A stretch of 64,000 nt of DNA from Chitinophaga sp. Cy-1792 (GTDB lineage Bacteria > Bacteroidota > Bacteroidia > Chitinophagales > Chitinophagaceae), in assembly GCF_011752935.1 (NCBI RefSeq), contig NZ_VWWO01000001.1:2852001-2916000 (forward strand). The letters are read 5' to 3'. Numbering within the stretch: position 1 is the stretch's first letter; each line of letters opens with the position of its first letter. Both the position numbers and the translations under genes were made by a program. This document shows, piece by piece, positions 44,673 to 54,041 of this stretch. Under the pieces are notes generated by a model. The model was not told the DNA's origin. It did no database searches and saw only the letters and a list, made by a program, of their open reading frames with translations.

Positions 44673-45569
44673 ATGAAGATAATCTCCCGATACCTGGTTA
44701 TACTCCTGGCAGTAATGAGCTGGGGCTGTAGTGCAGAAATGGCCCGTGATGGCAGCTTCACCCTTAATCCTAATCAGAGTCAGAATGCTACCGGCACGCT
44801 GAAAGATAACAATAACAGTTGCATGCCGTATGCAACTACAGGTACATTTGCTACCGCTACCACGCTGAATGGCAGTACTACATATATCACCGCCAATGTA
44901 AACGTTACTGTTCCGGGAATGTACACGATCAGTACCGACCGCCAGAATGGGGTGGTGTTTTCTGCTACCGGTGTTTTCACCGCCACAGGAACGCAAACAG
45001 TTCGCCTGGTACCGAATGGGACTTTCCAGACGGCTACCGGTACCGACTATACGCTGAGCTATGGCGGTACTTCCTGCCCGATACATATTGCTGTAACCGC
45101 AGGAACTGGTACGGGTACTGATCCGGGAACCGGCACCGGCACCGATCCGGGAACAGGTACCGGTACTGATCCGGGTTCGAGCCAGAATGGAAGTATCAAC
45201 CTGGTAATAGGTGGCAAAACTTATACAGGAAACAGTGCTTCTGCAACGATTGATAACAGTACTGGCACCAGCATCCTGGTAGTTGGGGCCAGCAGTTCCA
45301 CTTATGCATTTGCCTTTACCAGCCTGGCGTCCAGTATAAAAGTCGGCTCTTACAGCACTACAGGAAATATGTTGGCACAGTTCAGCCTGACCAACATGTC
45401 TGGTCCGCTTTACTCTACCACTTTCGTCTCTAATGGTGCGGTGACCACTTTAACGGTGACCTCTGTAGCCAATAAAGTTTTAACAGGAACCTTCTCCGGA
45501 AAAACAATTGACTTCAGTACCCAACAGGCGGTAACCATCAGCGGAAGCATCACAGCGATTATAGAATAA
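44673..45569 (+). CDS. Lipoprotein with a GTGTDPGT repeat linker, function unknown
   Basis: 298 aa with a signal peptide and a lipidation cysteine at about 19 (VMSWGC). Two beta-rich, Thr/Ser-rich domains flank a low-complexity linker at about 144-169 made of GTGTDPGT units, encoded by the 24-bp tandem repeat at 45105-45176. The N-terminal domain (CMPYATTGTFATATTLNGST) resembles extracellular adhesin-like beta folds; the C-terminal one (SINLVIGGKTYTGNSASATI, ending SGSITAIIE) resembles the lipocalin-like or DUF folds of surface proteins. No catalytic motif is seen. Probably surface exposed. Confidence 0.7.
   Translation: MKIISRYLVILLAVMSWGCSAEMARDGSFTLNPNQSQNATGTLKDNNNSCMPYATTGTFATATTLNGSTTYITANVNVTVPGMYTISTDRQNGVVFSATGVFTATGTQTVRLVPNGTFQTATGTDYTLSYGGTSCPIHIAVTAGTGTGTDPGTGTGTDPGTGTGTDPGSSQNGSINLVIGGKTYTGNSASATIDNSTGTSILVVGASSSTYAFAFTSLASSIKVGSYSTTGNMLAQFSLTNMSGPLYSTTFVSNGAVTTLTVTSVANKVLTGTFSGKTIDFSTQQAVTISGSITAIIE
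45105..45176 (+). repeat. Three tandem copies of a 24-bp coding repeat
   Basis: Units at 45105-45128, 45129-45152 and 45153-45176 all encode TGTGTDPG (last codon variable); they differ mostly at third positions, so the peptide is under stronger constraint than the DNA. It forms the interdomain linker of the lipoprotein. Confidence 0.85.
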
Positions 45570-45588
45570 GTCTGATAAATAATATTTT

Positions 45589-45625
45589 GCAAAAGCTATC
45601 TCTGCTGACCGGAGATAGCTTTTGC
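45589..45625 (+). terminator. Strong terminator after the repeat-linker lipoprotein
   Basis: A perfect 14-bp stem (45589-45602 with 45612-45625), 9-nt loop, then five T. Confidence 0.88.
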
Positions 45626-45695
45626 TTTTTGTACACATGTTCACTGCGGAAATGATACAGTATTTTTCCTTATCTTAATTCCAACTTCCAATGTT

Positions 45696-46604
45696 ATGAA
45701 AGCTTTGAGTTGGTCCATCAAAAAAGGGGTGCTGTCTGGCAGCCATTTCCTACGGGAAGAAGGGCGGCAGCGGTTTGCGCTGCTGGATGCTGTCAGTAAC
45801 CGAATTGTATTAATTCTGTTCATCGCCCTGTTTTCCTATGGTTTCATGTATGTTTTCATGCCGTTTAATATGAATATCTGGTATGAAGATCAACATTTTA
45901 CCCTGGCCACTATCCTGTTGATATTTACCGGATGCGGTGCGCTGGCGATGGCCTTTTCCCAGTTCATATTATCCAGGTTGGCTATCAGGCGGCAGCTCTC
46001 CAATAGTGGTTATCTGTTCTGGTTTGCACTTGAAATTATATTGATCGGCGCTGTAGTTACCATGGTCAACGCTGCTATCAATCCCGGTATATTTCTCACT
46101 TTTGGTGAATTTCTCTCTACACTTCCCTATATCACACTCATTATCTCCATTCCTTATTCGCTGGCCCTGTTGTGGTTTTATACCCGTCAGAAGATGGACC
46201 AGGTCAGGGAGCTGACGAATATAGTGCCGGTGGCAGTACCGGCAGCCAGGGAGCCTATTATCAATATCAGGGATGAAAATGATAAGCTGGTGCTTAGTTT
46301 ACCACCGGAGAAATTATTGCTGGTAAAAGCAGAAGATAATTATGTCCATATTTTTTATCAGGCAGGAAATCTCACTAAAAAAGAACTCGTACGCACTTCC
46401 CTGAAAAAAGTAGAGGCTACCATCAGTATGCATGGGTTTAACCGTAGCCACCGTTCCTATGTCATTAATATCGGCAGGGTGGTACTTTTTCACAAACAGG
46501 CCAAAGGGTATTTCGTTTGTCTGGAAGGGTTAGATGATATGCAGATACCTGTGTCCGGTTCTTACCTGGAATTTTTCACCGCCCGTTTTTCCCAGGCGGT
46601 TTAA
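45696..46604 (+). CDS. Membrane-anchored LytTR transcriptional regulator
   Basis: 302 aa. Four hydrophobic segments (about 33-55, 68-90, 106-130, 140-162) form an integral membrane sensor; a LytTR DNA-binding domain occupies about 200-300 with LVKAEDNYVHIFYQAG, LVRTSLKKVEATISMHGFNR and SHRSYVINIGRV, all LytTR hallmarks. There is no receiver domain, so it acts as a one-component membrane regulator. It lies 107 bp upstream of the TonB receptor gene on the same strand, which it likely controls. Confidence 0.88.
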   Translation: MKALSWSIKKGVLSGSHFLREEGRQRFALLDAVSNRIVLILFIALFSYGFMYVFMPFNMNIWYEDQHFTLATILLIFTGCGALAMAFSQFILSRLAIRRQLSNSGYLFWFALEIILIGAVVTMVNAAINPGIFLTFGEFLSTLPYITLIISIPYSLALLWFYTRQKMDQVRELTNIVPVAVPAAREPIINIRDENDKLVLSLPPEKLLLVKAEDNYVHIFYQAGNLTKKELVRTSLKKVEATISMHGFNRSHRSYVINIGRVVLFHKQAKGYFVCLEGLDDMQIPVSGSYLEFFTARFSQAV

Positions 46605-46711
46605 TTTCACCCCGCCAGGCGGCAATTTCGCCCCAAAACAGCTACAGCAGGCGTTTTCTCGCGCAGCTTTTGACTAATATCGCCGGAGCCGAAATCTAAA
46701 ACGCTCCCACC

Positions 46712-49459
46712 ATGGTCAAAATCGTACAGTGGTTAACAATGATTTTATGTTGCTGTTCTGTTGCACATGCACAGCATGTGATCAGTGGTAACGTCCGCAA
46801 CCGCGATACCAAAGAAGCTGTTCCTGTAGTATCTGTTACCGTAAAAGGTTCCCCTAATGGCGATTATACCAACGACCAGGGAAACTTCCGGTTTACGACT
46901 CACCACGAATATCCCATGACCCTTGTATTTTCCTGTGTAGGCTTTGAATCCCAGACGCTGGATGTAAAAGGCCCGGGAAATGTCCAGATTATTCTGGTCC
47001 CCACGTCTATCCTGGGTAAGGAAGTTGTCGTAAATGCCAGCAGAAGTATCCAGAAAAAGATCGAATCGCCGGTTACCATCGAGCGTATCAGTAACCGGGA
47101 CGTCATCAATTCACCGCAGCCGGGATATTACAATATGCTGCAGGGACTGAAAGGTGTTGATATTACCACCAGCAGTCTCACTTTCACCACTGTTACCACC
47201 CGTGGGTTTAATACCAGTGGTAATACCAACTTCACACAAATCGTAGATGGTATGGATAACCAGGCGCCGGGACTCAACTTCGCGCTGGGTGCCGCCATAG
47301 GTCTGACCGAGCTGGATGTAGATAACCTGGAGCTCTTATCCGGGGCCTCTTCTGCACTGTATGGCTCCAGAGGCCTCAACGGTACCATGGTTATGACAGG
47401 CAAAGACCCCTTCAAATACCAGGGGCTTAGCTTCCAGATCACGCAAGGAGTGAATCATATCAGCAAAGGGAAGTCCAACGATCCGCTGGGCCCTTCTCCG
47501 TACTACGACTGGACACTCCGCTGGGGCAAGAAGGTAAACGATAAACTCGCTTTTAAAGTAAACGTCCAGTATATAAAAGCCCGCGACTGGGTGGCAGCAG
47601 ATACCACCAATACCAACGGATTGGGAAACAGGTATACCGATCCGAACTATAACGGTGTGAATATGTACGGCAGTAAAACTTCCGTGGATATTAACCCTTT
47701 CCTGGAAGGGGCCCTGGCTATGAATCCTGACCTGGCGCCTATTGTCAACCCTTTGCTGGACAGCGCACATAACTATGTGGCGCGTACCGGCTACGGTGAA
47801 TACGACTACCTCAGCAGCGATGCTAAATTATTCAAGGGCAACTTTGAAATACGCTATAAAATCAAACCGGAGCTGGAAGCTATTGCCAGCGCTACTTACG
47901 GCGAAGGTAATTCGGTATACAGCAATGATACCCGTTATGCACTTACCGGCTACCGCTTATCGCAGTACCGCCTGGAGCTGAAAGCGAAGCAATGGTTTGT
48001 ACGTGCCTATACCACCCAGGAAAATTCCGGTCATACCATTATTGCGAGTCCAACGGCCCAGCTGATAAATGAAGCCTGGAAGCCCAGTTACGACGCCAAT
48101 ACCGGCGACGGCTGGTACCCGCAATATACCGGTGCGCTTTTGCAGGCTTTAGCCTCCGGACAGGATTATAATTCTGCCAGCTATGCCGCCAGGCAGTTTG
48201 CGGACCAGGGCCGTCCGGCTGCCGGCAGTGGTTATTTTAATCACCTGAAAGATAGTATTGCTTCCCTGCCTACTTCCCAGGGAGGTACGCTGTTCCTCGA
48301 TAAGAGCAGGTTATATAATGCAGAATTTCAATACAATTTTTCTTCGCTGTTTAAGTTTGCAGAGATCATAGCCGGATTGAATTACCGCCTGTATAAACTG
48401 AATTCCAAAGGAACTTTATTCCCGGATATCACCAGTCCGATCGATGTGGCAGAGTACAGCGCCTATGTACAGGGTACCAAAAAAGTGATACATGATAAAT
48501 TGAGTCTGAGCGCGGCCTTCCGTTACGATAAAAATACGCTGTTCCAGAAACCGCGTGTTACCACCCGAACATCTGCTGTGCTGGAGCTGGGAAGAGAGAG
48601 CTTCCTGCGTGGATCTTATCAGAACGCGTATAGCTTTCCTTCCAACATACAGGCTTTACAATCTACCCCTATAGACTATAATAGCTTTGCCTCCGGCGGA
48701 TCTACGCGGTTGCTGAATGGTGTGTACCATTTCGATCAGTATCCTGCGTATACGCTTACCAGTGTGCAGGCCTATCAGCGTACAGAGCGTGCTGACTCCC
48801 TGGAGAAATTCGTACCTAAAGATATTATGCCGCAATCCGTAGATGCGTTCGAGTTAGGGTATTCTGCGCTGATTGGTGGTAAAGTATTGATAGATGTACT
48901 GGGATATTATTCTACCTGGAAAAATTTCATTGGTTATACCAATGTGGCGAATACGCCCGGTACTACTGATGTTACGGCGTTTAAAGACCACAGTACCTAT
49001 GTGCAATACAACATTGCCTACAATGGTGCGGAGAAGGTAAATACATATGGTTATGCGGCCAGTATCAGCTTTGATTTGTCGCACCATTTTCTGGCTAAAG
49101 CTAATTTCTCCTCCGACTTCTTAAAGAACAGGAATAATAGTCAGATCAACAATTTTAACACGCCTAACTACAAGTTTAATATTGATTTTGGTAACGAAGG
49201 ATTTGGTAAGAAGGAGCGGTTTTCTTTCAATACCACTTTCAGGTATAGACCTGGATACTACTACCAGATTGGCTTTGCGAGCGGAAACGTGGCAGCATCG
49301 GCAGTACTGGATGCGCAGATCAGTTATAAGCTGGTACAGGCGCATTCACGCATCAAGCTGGGTGCAACTAACCTGACCAATACCTATTACAGAACTGGTT
49401 TTGGTAGTCCGGCTATTGGCGGTATGTATTACGCCACTTTCGCTTACAATGTATTCTGA
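46712..49459 (+). CDS. TonB-dependent receptor
   Basis: 915 aa with a signal peptide (MVKIVQWLTMILCCCSVAHA). A carboxypeptidase-regulatory-like domain occupies about 22-105 (VISGNVRNRDTKEAVPVVSV), then a plug (IVDGMDNQAPGLNF, DNLELLSGASSALYGSRGLNG) and a 22-strand barrel, ending YYATFAYNVF with the terminal aromatic typical of outer-membrane barrels. It is not paired with a SusD, so it is not of the SusC-utilisation type; it probably imports a metal complex, cofactor or peptide. Followed 25 bp later by the beta-helix lipoprotein. Confidence 0.92.
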   Translation: MVKIVQWLTMILCCCSVAHAQHVISGNVRNRDTKEAVPVVSVTVKGSPNGDYTNDQGNFRFTTHHEYPMTLVFSCVGFESQTLDVKGPGNVQIILVPTSILGKEVVVNASRSIQKKIESPVTIERISNRDVINSPQPGYYNMLQGLKGVDITTSSLTFTTVTTRGFNTSGNTNFTQIVDGMDNQAPGLNFALGAAIGLTELDVDNLELLSGASSALYGSRGLNGTMVMTGKDPFKYQGLSFQITQGVNHISKGKSNDPLGPSPYYDWTLRWGKKVNDKLAFKVNVQYIKARDWVAADTTNTNGLGNRYTDPNYNGVNMYGSKTSVDINPFLEGALAMNPDLAPIVNPLLDSAHNYVARTGYGEYDYLSSDAKLFKGNFEIRYKIKPELEAIASATYGEGNSVYSNDTRYALTGYRLSQYRLELKAKQWFVRAYTTQENSGHTIIASPTAQLINEAWKPSYDANTGDGWYPQYTGALLQALASGQDYNSASYAARQFADQGRPAAGSGYFNHLKDSIASLPTSQGGTLFLDKSRLYNAEFQYNFSSLFKFAEIIAGLNYRLYKLNSKGTLFPDITSPIDVAEYSAYVQGTKKVIHDKLSLSAAFRYDKNTLFQKPRVTTRTSAVLELGRESFLRGSYQNAYSFPSNIQALQSTPIDYNSFASGGSTRLLNGVYHFDQYPAYTLTSVQAYQRTERADSLEKFVPKDIMPQSVDAFELGYSALIGGKVLIDVLGYYSTWKNFIGYTNVANTPGTTDVTAFKDHSTYVQYNIAYNGAEKVNTYGYAASISFDLSHHFLAKANFSSDFLKNRNNSQINNFNTPNYKFNIDFGNEGFGKKERFSFNTTFRYRPGYYYQIGFASGNVAASAVLDAQISYKLVQAHSRIKLGATNLTNTYYRTGFGSPAIGGMYYATFAYNVF

Positions 49460-49484
49460 TCATCTACCTAAAAAAATATAATAT

Positions 49485-50759
49485 ATGCATAAACGTAATC
49501 ACATTTTTTTACTCGCATTTATGTTGGTCATGAATGCCTGTATGCAAACGCCGGAAAATAAAGACGGCTATGTGCACCATTTGAATTTTAAGCCTGGTGA
49601 AGAAGCGAAAATAATTGAAGCCATGCTGTCGATGAAAGACAGCAGCCTGTTACAGCTGGATTCGGGCATTTATAAATTTGATAATCTTAGTCTGGCCCAG
49701 TTGAAGCATATACGTGTGCAGGGTGCGGGGCATGATAAAACCATTCTGGATTTTTCCGCGCAGACGCAGGGTGGAGAAGGGATGCGTGTAACAGATGTAA
49801 ATGGATTTGTTATTGATGGCATGACCTTGCGTGATTCGAAAGGAGACCTGATAAAACTGAATAAGTGTACAGATGTGGTCATTACGAACCTGCATGCTAT
49901 CTGGCAGGTATCTGACAGTACCAGTGGCGGGTATGCGATCTATCCGGTGATGTGCAAACGTGTGCTGGTAGAAAACTGTTATGCGCAGGGCGCTTCAGAT
50001 GCCGGTATTTATGTAGGGCAGACGGATAGTGCAATCGTTCGTAAATGCAAAGCCTTTAAAAATGTGGCTGGCTGCGAGATTGAGAATACCTCACATGCAC
50101 AGGTATACGATAATGAGTTCTGGGGAAATACCGCAGGATTTTTAATTTTCGATTTACCTGATTTGAGTAAGAGAGGAGGTTTTGTAGAGGCTTACAATAA
50201 TTATTTCCACGATAATAACGAGCGCAATTTCGCCAAGGCCGGGAGTTTTGGCTCTACATGGGGAGTTGGTAATGCTGCACCCGGCAGTGGAGTGGTGATA
50301 TTGGCGGCATCAGATATTAACCTGCACCATAACAGGATTATCAATAATAATGCGGCAGTAATTTCTGTTGTTTCCGGATTTTTTATAGATGAAAAAGCGG
50401 GCGAAAAAATGAACGATCACTATTTCCCTATACCTAAAAACATACATATCCATGATAATGAAATGCAGGTAGCCGATACGTTCCCGCCTGCGATGTACGG
50501 TCATCATGTGGGCAGGATCCTGGTGGGTATCAGCCAGCAGCTGAATGCGCAGGATGCGTCCAGGAAGGGAGCGAGGCTGCCTTATATCATCTGGGATGGT
50601 ATTACTACCAATATGCTGACAGGCAAAACCGGTATCAACCCGGATTCTATCTGTATCCAGCAAAAGGAGCAGAATTTATTTGTAAACGCTGATGCAGCAC
50701 ATATTGGAAAACCAGGATGGAAGCCGAATACAGACGTGGCGCCATTTATTTGTAAATAG
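49485..50759 (+). CDS. Parallel beta-helix repeat lipoprotein
   Basis: 424 aa with a lipobox cysteine at about 19 (LVMNAC). Repeating short strands with Asn/Asp and hydrophobic ladder positions (ITNLHAIWQVSDSTSGGYAIY, VENCYAQGASDAGIYVGQTD, CKAFKNVAGCEIENTSHAQV) indicate a right-handed parallel beta-helix, as in pectate-lyase-like folds. It resembles the single-domain beta-helix family (TIGR03805 in my memory) that occurs next to a diheme cytochrome-like gene, which is the arrangement here. Catalysis on a polysaccharide is possible but no active-site residues can be named. Confidence 0.85.
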   Translation: MHKRNHIFLLAFMLVMNACMQTPENKDGYVHHLNFKPGEEAKIIEAMLSMKDSSLLQLDSGIYKFDNLSLAQLKHIRVQGAGHDKTILDFSAQTQGGEGMRVTDVNGFVIDGMTLRDSKGDLIKLNKCTDVVITNLHAIWQVSDSTSGGYAIYPVMCKRVLVENCYAQGASDAGIYVGQTDSAIVRKCKAFKNVAGCEIENTSHAQVYDNEFWGNTAGFLIFDLPDLSKRGGFVEAYNNYFHDNNERNFAKAGSFGSTWGVGNAAPGSGVVILAASDINLHHNRIINNNAAVISVVSGFFIDEKAGEKMNDHYFPIPKNIHIHDNEMQVADTFPPAMYGHHVGRILVGISQQLNAQDASRKGARLPYIIWDGITTNMLTGKTGINPDSICIQQKEQNLFVNADAAHIGKPGWKPNTDVAPFICK

Positions 50760-50794
50760 AGATGATTGTTCGAATGGAAAAGAATTTTTTGCTT

Positions 50795-51832
50795 ATGAGA
50801 AAATTGGTAGTGGCAGGTGTTTGTCTGGTTTTGCTTTATTGCTGCGGACAAACCGCTAAGCAGCCTGTCAATAAAGCGTTTGAGTGGCAAAGTCATTTGT
50901 CCGGCTATCATTTCTTTGAAGGCGCATTAAAGCAGCTACAACCACGTAATGGAGTAACCGGGTACGACCTGGCTACTCCATTATTTACGGACTACACGCA
51001 TAAATCGCGCTTCATTGCCTTGCCTAAAGACAGTGTTATACGCTATAACGGCGCGGGTTTGCCGGAGTTTCCCGATTCTACCTTTATCATTAAAAACTTT
51101 GCATTTCTGCAACCCGATCATCAGCTGAAGCTGATAGAAACGAGGATTTTATTTAAGGATCCTGCGGATCATTCGTGGCGGGTGATGAACTATTTGTGGA
51201 ATGAAGCGCAAACGGATGCGGAACAGTGGATTTCCGGAAAGCGGGTGCCAGTCACCTTCCTGGATGATAACGGCAACGAGCATACGACAACCTATCAGGT
51301 GCCTAATACCAATGATTGCAAACGTTGTCATATCAACAACAGCATTTTAACACCTATTGGCCCTAAAGTACGCAACCTGAATTTTACGCGTAAGGGAGCA
51401 GATATGAATCAGCTGGCGCAGTTTGCATCAGCGGGTATTTTAAAGGGTTTGCCTTCGGCAGATAGTATAGCCCGTTTGCCGGTATGGACAGATAGTGTAT
51501 CCTTCAGCGTTAGTGAGCGGGCGCGTGCCTACCTGGATGTGAATTGCGCGCATTGCCATATCCGTGGCGGCGATGCCTACAATACCGGATTGTTCCTGGA
51601 TTATGAGCATACCGCAGCAACACCTGGTGTGATGAAAGAGCCGGTATCTGCCGGCGGTGGCGCAGGTGGACTGAACTATGATGTTATTCCCGGAGATGCA
51701 AAACATAGCATACTGGTATATCGTATGAATAGTACAGAGCCTGGAACAGCTATGCCCGAACTGGCCAGGACCGTGATTCATAAGGAAGGCGTGGCGTTGA
51801 TCACGCAATGGGTGAATGGTTTGAAGAAATAG
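50795..51832 (+). CDS. Diheme c-type cytochrome (SO2930-like family)
   Basis: 345 aa from the ATG at 50795 (MRKLVVAGVCLVLLYCCGQ, a lipoprotein-type signal); an earlier ATG at 50762 lies 2 bp after the previous stop and is an alternative. Two heme-c attachment motifs are present: CKRCH (C175, C178, H179) and CAHCH (C251, C254, H255). A thin N-terminal part (FEGALKQLQPRNGVTGYDLA, TPLFTDYTHKSRFIALP) is characteristic of the SO2930-type family paired with beta-helix genes. Covalent heme implies export and an electron-transfer or redox role outside the inner membrane. Confidence 0.87.
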   Translation: MRKLVVAGVCLVLLYCCGQTAKQPVNKAFEWQSHLSGYHFFEGALKQLQPRNGVTGYDLATPLFTDYTHKSRFIALPKDSVIRYNGAGLPEFPDSTFIIKNFAFLQPDHQLKLIETRILFKDPADHSWRVMNYLWNEAQTDAEQWISGKRVPVTFLDDNGNEHTTTYQVPNTNDCKRCHINNSILTPIGPKVRNLNFTRKGADMNQLAQFASAGILKGLPSADSIARLPVWTDSVSFSVSERARAYLDVNCAHCHIRGGDAYNTGLFLDYEHTAATPGVMKEPVSAGGGAGGLNYDVIPGDAKHSILVYRMNSTEPGTAMPELARTVIHKEGVALITQWVNGLKK

Positions 51833-51878
51833 TTAAAAGGTTGGATGGTATAACGGGAATGGATATATTAGCAGGTAT

Positions 51879-52490
51879 ATGAAGAAACTTATACCTATGG
51901 GCCTTTTGCTGGCAACCTGTAGTTGTCATGATGCCGGTAATAAAAATAGTGCAGCAGGAGATACGGCTGCGACCGTCCCTGTTGATACAGCTAAACCAGT
52001 TGCTGAAGCGCGTGTTGAAGAGAAACGGGATACTTTTTTCCTGCCCGGGCATTATTTTTCTCCGGATGTTCTTGATTCTGCCTATGTGTTTTTATCAACA
52101 CCTGCTGTGGCCAATGAGGAAGACGGTGAAAATTTATATACCCTGGGATTTACCTCTCCGGGGCTGGCGAAAATGCCTGAGTTTCACAATCAGATTTATA
52201 TCACGAATGAAGGGGATTTAAATGGAGATGGGAAGGATGATATTACTGTATTTAATGAGGCGCTGCATGGCTGTACGATGATGAGTAACACTTATTATAA
52301 CAATGCCAGGAATGAATGGAAAGAGTTTGGAGAGGGAATTCTGATACCATCCAGTTGCGACTGGTTAAGCGATTCTGCTATGAATGCAAGGGTGTTTGTG
52401 GAGGATAGCGTTGTTTATCGTTGGGAGGAAGATCCTAAAGACGATAATTTTACCCAGAAGAAAGTAAAGCTTATCATCTCCAGGCCCTGA
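51879..52490 (+). CDS. Small lipoprotein with a calcium-binding-like loop
   Basis: 203 aa. N-terminal MKKLIPMGLLLATCSCHDAG is a signal peptide with cysteines at 14 and 16, one probably lipidated although the residue at -1 is atypical. Residues 113-121 read DLNGDGKDD, the D-x-N-x-D-G-x-x-D calcium-binding pattern of FG-GAP and dockerin-like loops. The remainder (VYRWEEDPKDDNFTQKKVKL) has no recognised fold. It starts 46 bp after the diheme cytochrome and may be the last gene of the same module, ending at the hairpin at 52504. Confidence 0.65.
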   Translation: MKKLIPMGLLLATCSCHDAGNKNSAAGDTAATVPVDTAKPVAEARVEEKRDTFFLPGHYFSPDVLDSAYVFLSTPAVANEEDGENLYTLGFTSPGLAKMPEFHNQIYITNEGDLNGDGKDDITVFNEALHGCTMMSNTYYNNARNEWKEFGEGILIPSSCDWLSDSAMNARVFVEDSVVYRWEEDPKDDNFTQKKVKLIISRP

Positions 52491-52503
52491 TATGTTATCT
52501 TCG

Positions 52504-52544
52504 GGCTTATTCACGGCTTGCCGGAGGCGGGCCGTGAATAAGCC
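52504..52544 (+). terminator. Terminator after the redox/TonB module
   Basis: A 14-bp perfect outer stem (52504-52517 with 52531-52544) around an inner GCC-GGA-GGC tip (52520-52528), then six T starting at 52545. Confidence 0.85.
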
Positions 52545-52652
52545 TTTTTTCTTACTGCCTGCGGCGGCGAAATACCTGCTGGTAGCGGGCAAAATACCCG
52601 CCGCTGCATCCTGGCAGCGCTACCCGGAATAAATACCTTACCTTTGCCGCAA

Positions 52653-53972
52653 ATGCAAAAGGAAATTCCGGCAATTCTTGCCAATCTGAAGATAGACGCG
52701 CTGAATGAAATGCAGCAGGCCTCCCTGGAGGCAAACAGGACACATAACGATGTTATTCTCCTGTCGGCCACCGGTAGTGGCAAAACACTGGCTTTTCTGC
52801 TTCCTGTACTGGAGCGGCTGGAGCCGGGAAAAAAGAGCACCCAGGCTTTGATTGTGGTGCCTAGCCGTGAGCTGGCATTACAGATAGAAAAGGTATTCCG
52901 CCAGATGGGTACCGGCTATAAAATCACCGCCTGTTATGGTGGGCATCTGCGTGAAACAGAAGAAAATAACCTGATAGAAGCACCTGCTGTGATAGTAGGT
53001 ACGCCAGGCCGCCTTGGCGACCATATCCGCAGGGAAAATATCACGGTAAACACCATAGAAACCCTGGTATTGGACGAATTCGATAAAACGCTGGAGCTGG
53101 GCTTCCAGGAAGAAGTATCTTTTATCGTTTCATCCCTGCCTAATATAAACCGCCACCAGCTTACTTCTGCAACCGAAGCAGTAGAGATTCCGGAGTTTAT
53201 CGCACTGAAAGACCCGGCTAAGCTGAATTTCCTGCCTGAAGAAGGTGGAACGCCTGAAAGACTGGCGATCAAACAGGTATTATCTCCCGAAAATGATAAA
53301 CTGGAAACCCTGTTCAGGCTGATATGCCACCTGGGTAACCGCTCCACCATCGTTTTCTGTAACCACAGAGAAGCCGTAGAACGTACCAGTGCCTATCTCT
53401 CAGAAAAAGGTATCCTGAATACATTCTATCATGGTGCCATGGAGCAACAGGAGCGCGATAGCGCCCTCTGCAAGTTCAGGAACGGTACCACCAACGTACT
53501 GGTGACCACCGACCTGGCAGCAAGAGGCCTCGATATTCCGCATATCAGGTACATCGTCCATTATCACCTGCCTCATACGGAAGACAGCTTTACGCATCGT
53601 AACGGCCGTACAGCCCGTATGGATGCCAGCGGTACCGCCATCCTGATATTATCTCCGGAAGAAAAGCTGATGCCTTATATCACCGATGAAGTTGAAACCA
53701 TCGAACTGCCTGAAAAAGCAGTACTGCCTGAAAAACCAAAATGGGTAACGCTCTTCATCGCCGCAGGTAAAAAAGATAAAGTAAATAAAATCGATATCGT
53801 AGGTTTCCTGGGTAACAAAGCCAAGCTGAAGAAAGAAGATATCGGCCTGATCGAAGTAAAAGACTTCTTCTCCTTTGTAGCCGTAGTGCGGTCTAAAGCA
53901 GGCCAGATACTGGAGATGATCAAAAATGAAAAGATCAAGAATAAGAAAGTAAAGATTGATATTGCCCGGTAA
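52653..53972 (+). CDS. DEAD-box RNA helicase with DbpA-type C-terminal RNA-binding domain
   Basis: 439 aa from the ATG at 52653; a TTG three codons earlier is ignored. Motifs: I SATGSGKT (38-45), Ia PSREL (70-74), Ib GTPGR (116-120), II DEFD (141-144) in place of DEAD, III SAT (172-174), V VTTDLAARGLD, VI HRNGRTAR (315-322). The Q-motif region is short. Residues about 365-439 (FIAAGKKDKVNKIDIVGFLG...) resemble the DbpA C-terminal RRM that binds hairpin 92 of 23S rRNA, so a role in large-subunit assembly is likely. The Asp and Glu needed for Mg-ATP remain. Confidence 0.9.
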   Translation: MQKEIPAILANLKIDALNEMQQASLEANRTHNDVILLSATGSGKTLAFLLPVLERLEPGKKSTQALIVVPSRELALQIEKVFRQMGTGYKITACYGGHLRETEENNLIEAPAVIVGTPGRLGDHIRRENITVNTIETLVLDEFDKTLELGFQEEVSFIVSSLPNINRHQLTSATEAVEIPEFIALKDPAKLNFLPEEGGTPERLAIKQVLSPENDKLETLFRLICHLGNRSTIVFCNHREAVERTSAYLSEKGILNTFYHGAMEQQERDSALCKFRNGTTNVLVTTDLAARGLDIPHIRYIVHYHLPHTEDSFTHRNGRTARMDASGTAILILSPEEKLMPYITDEVETIELPEKAVLPEKPKWVTLFIAAGKKDKVNKIDIVGFLGNKAKLKKEDIGLIEVKDFFSFVAVVRSKAGQILEMIKNEKIKNKKVKIDIAR

Positions 53973-53993
53973 TATTAATCTTCATACATTACA

Positions 53994-54017
53994 ACCCTCC
54001 TGCAAACACAGGAGGGT
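53994..54017 (+). terminator. Terminator of the helicase gene
   Basis: A 9-bp stem (53994-54002 with 54009-54017), 6-nt loop, then A and a run of seven T. Confidence 0.88.
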
Positions 54018-54041
54018 ATTTTTTTAGTTATTATCCGGACT

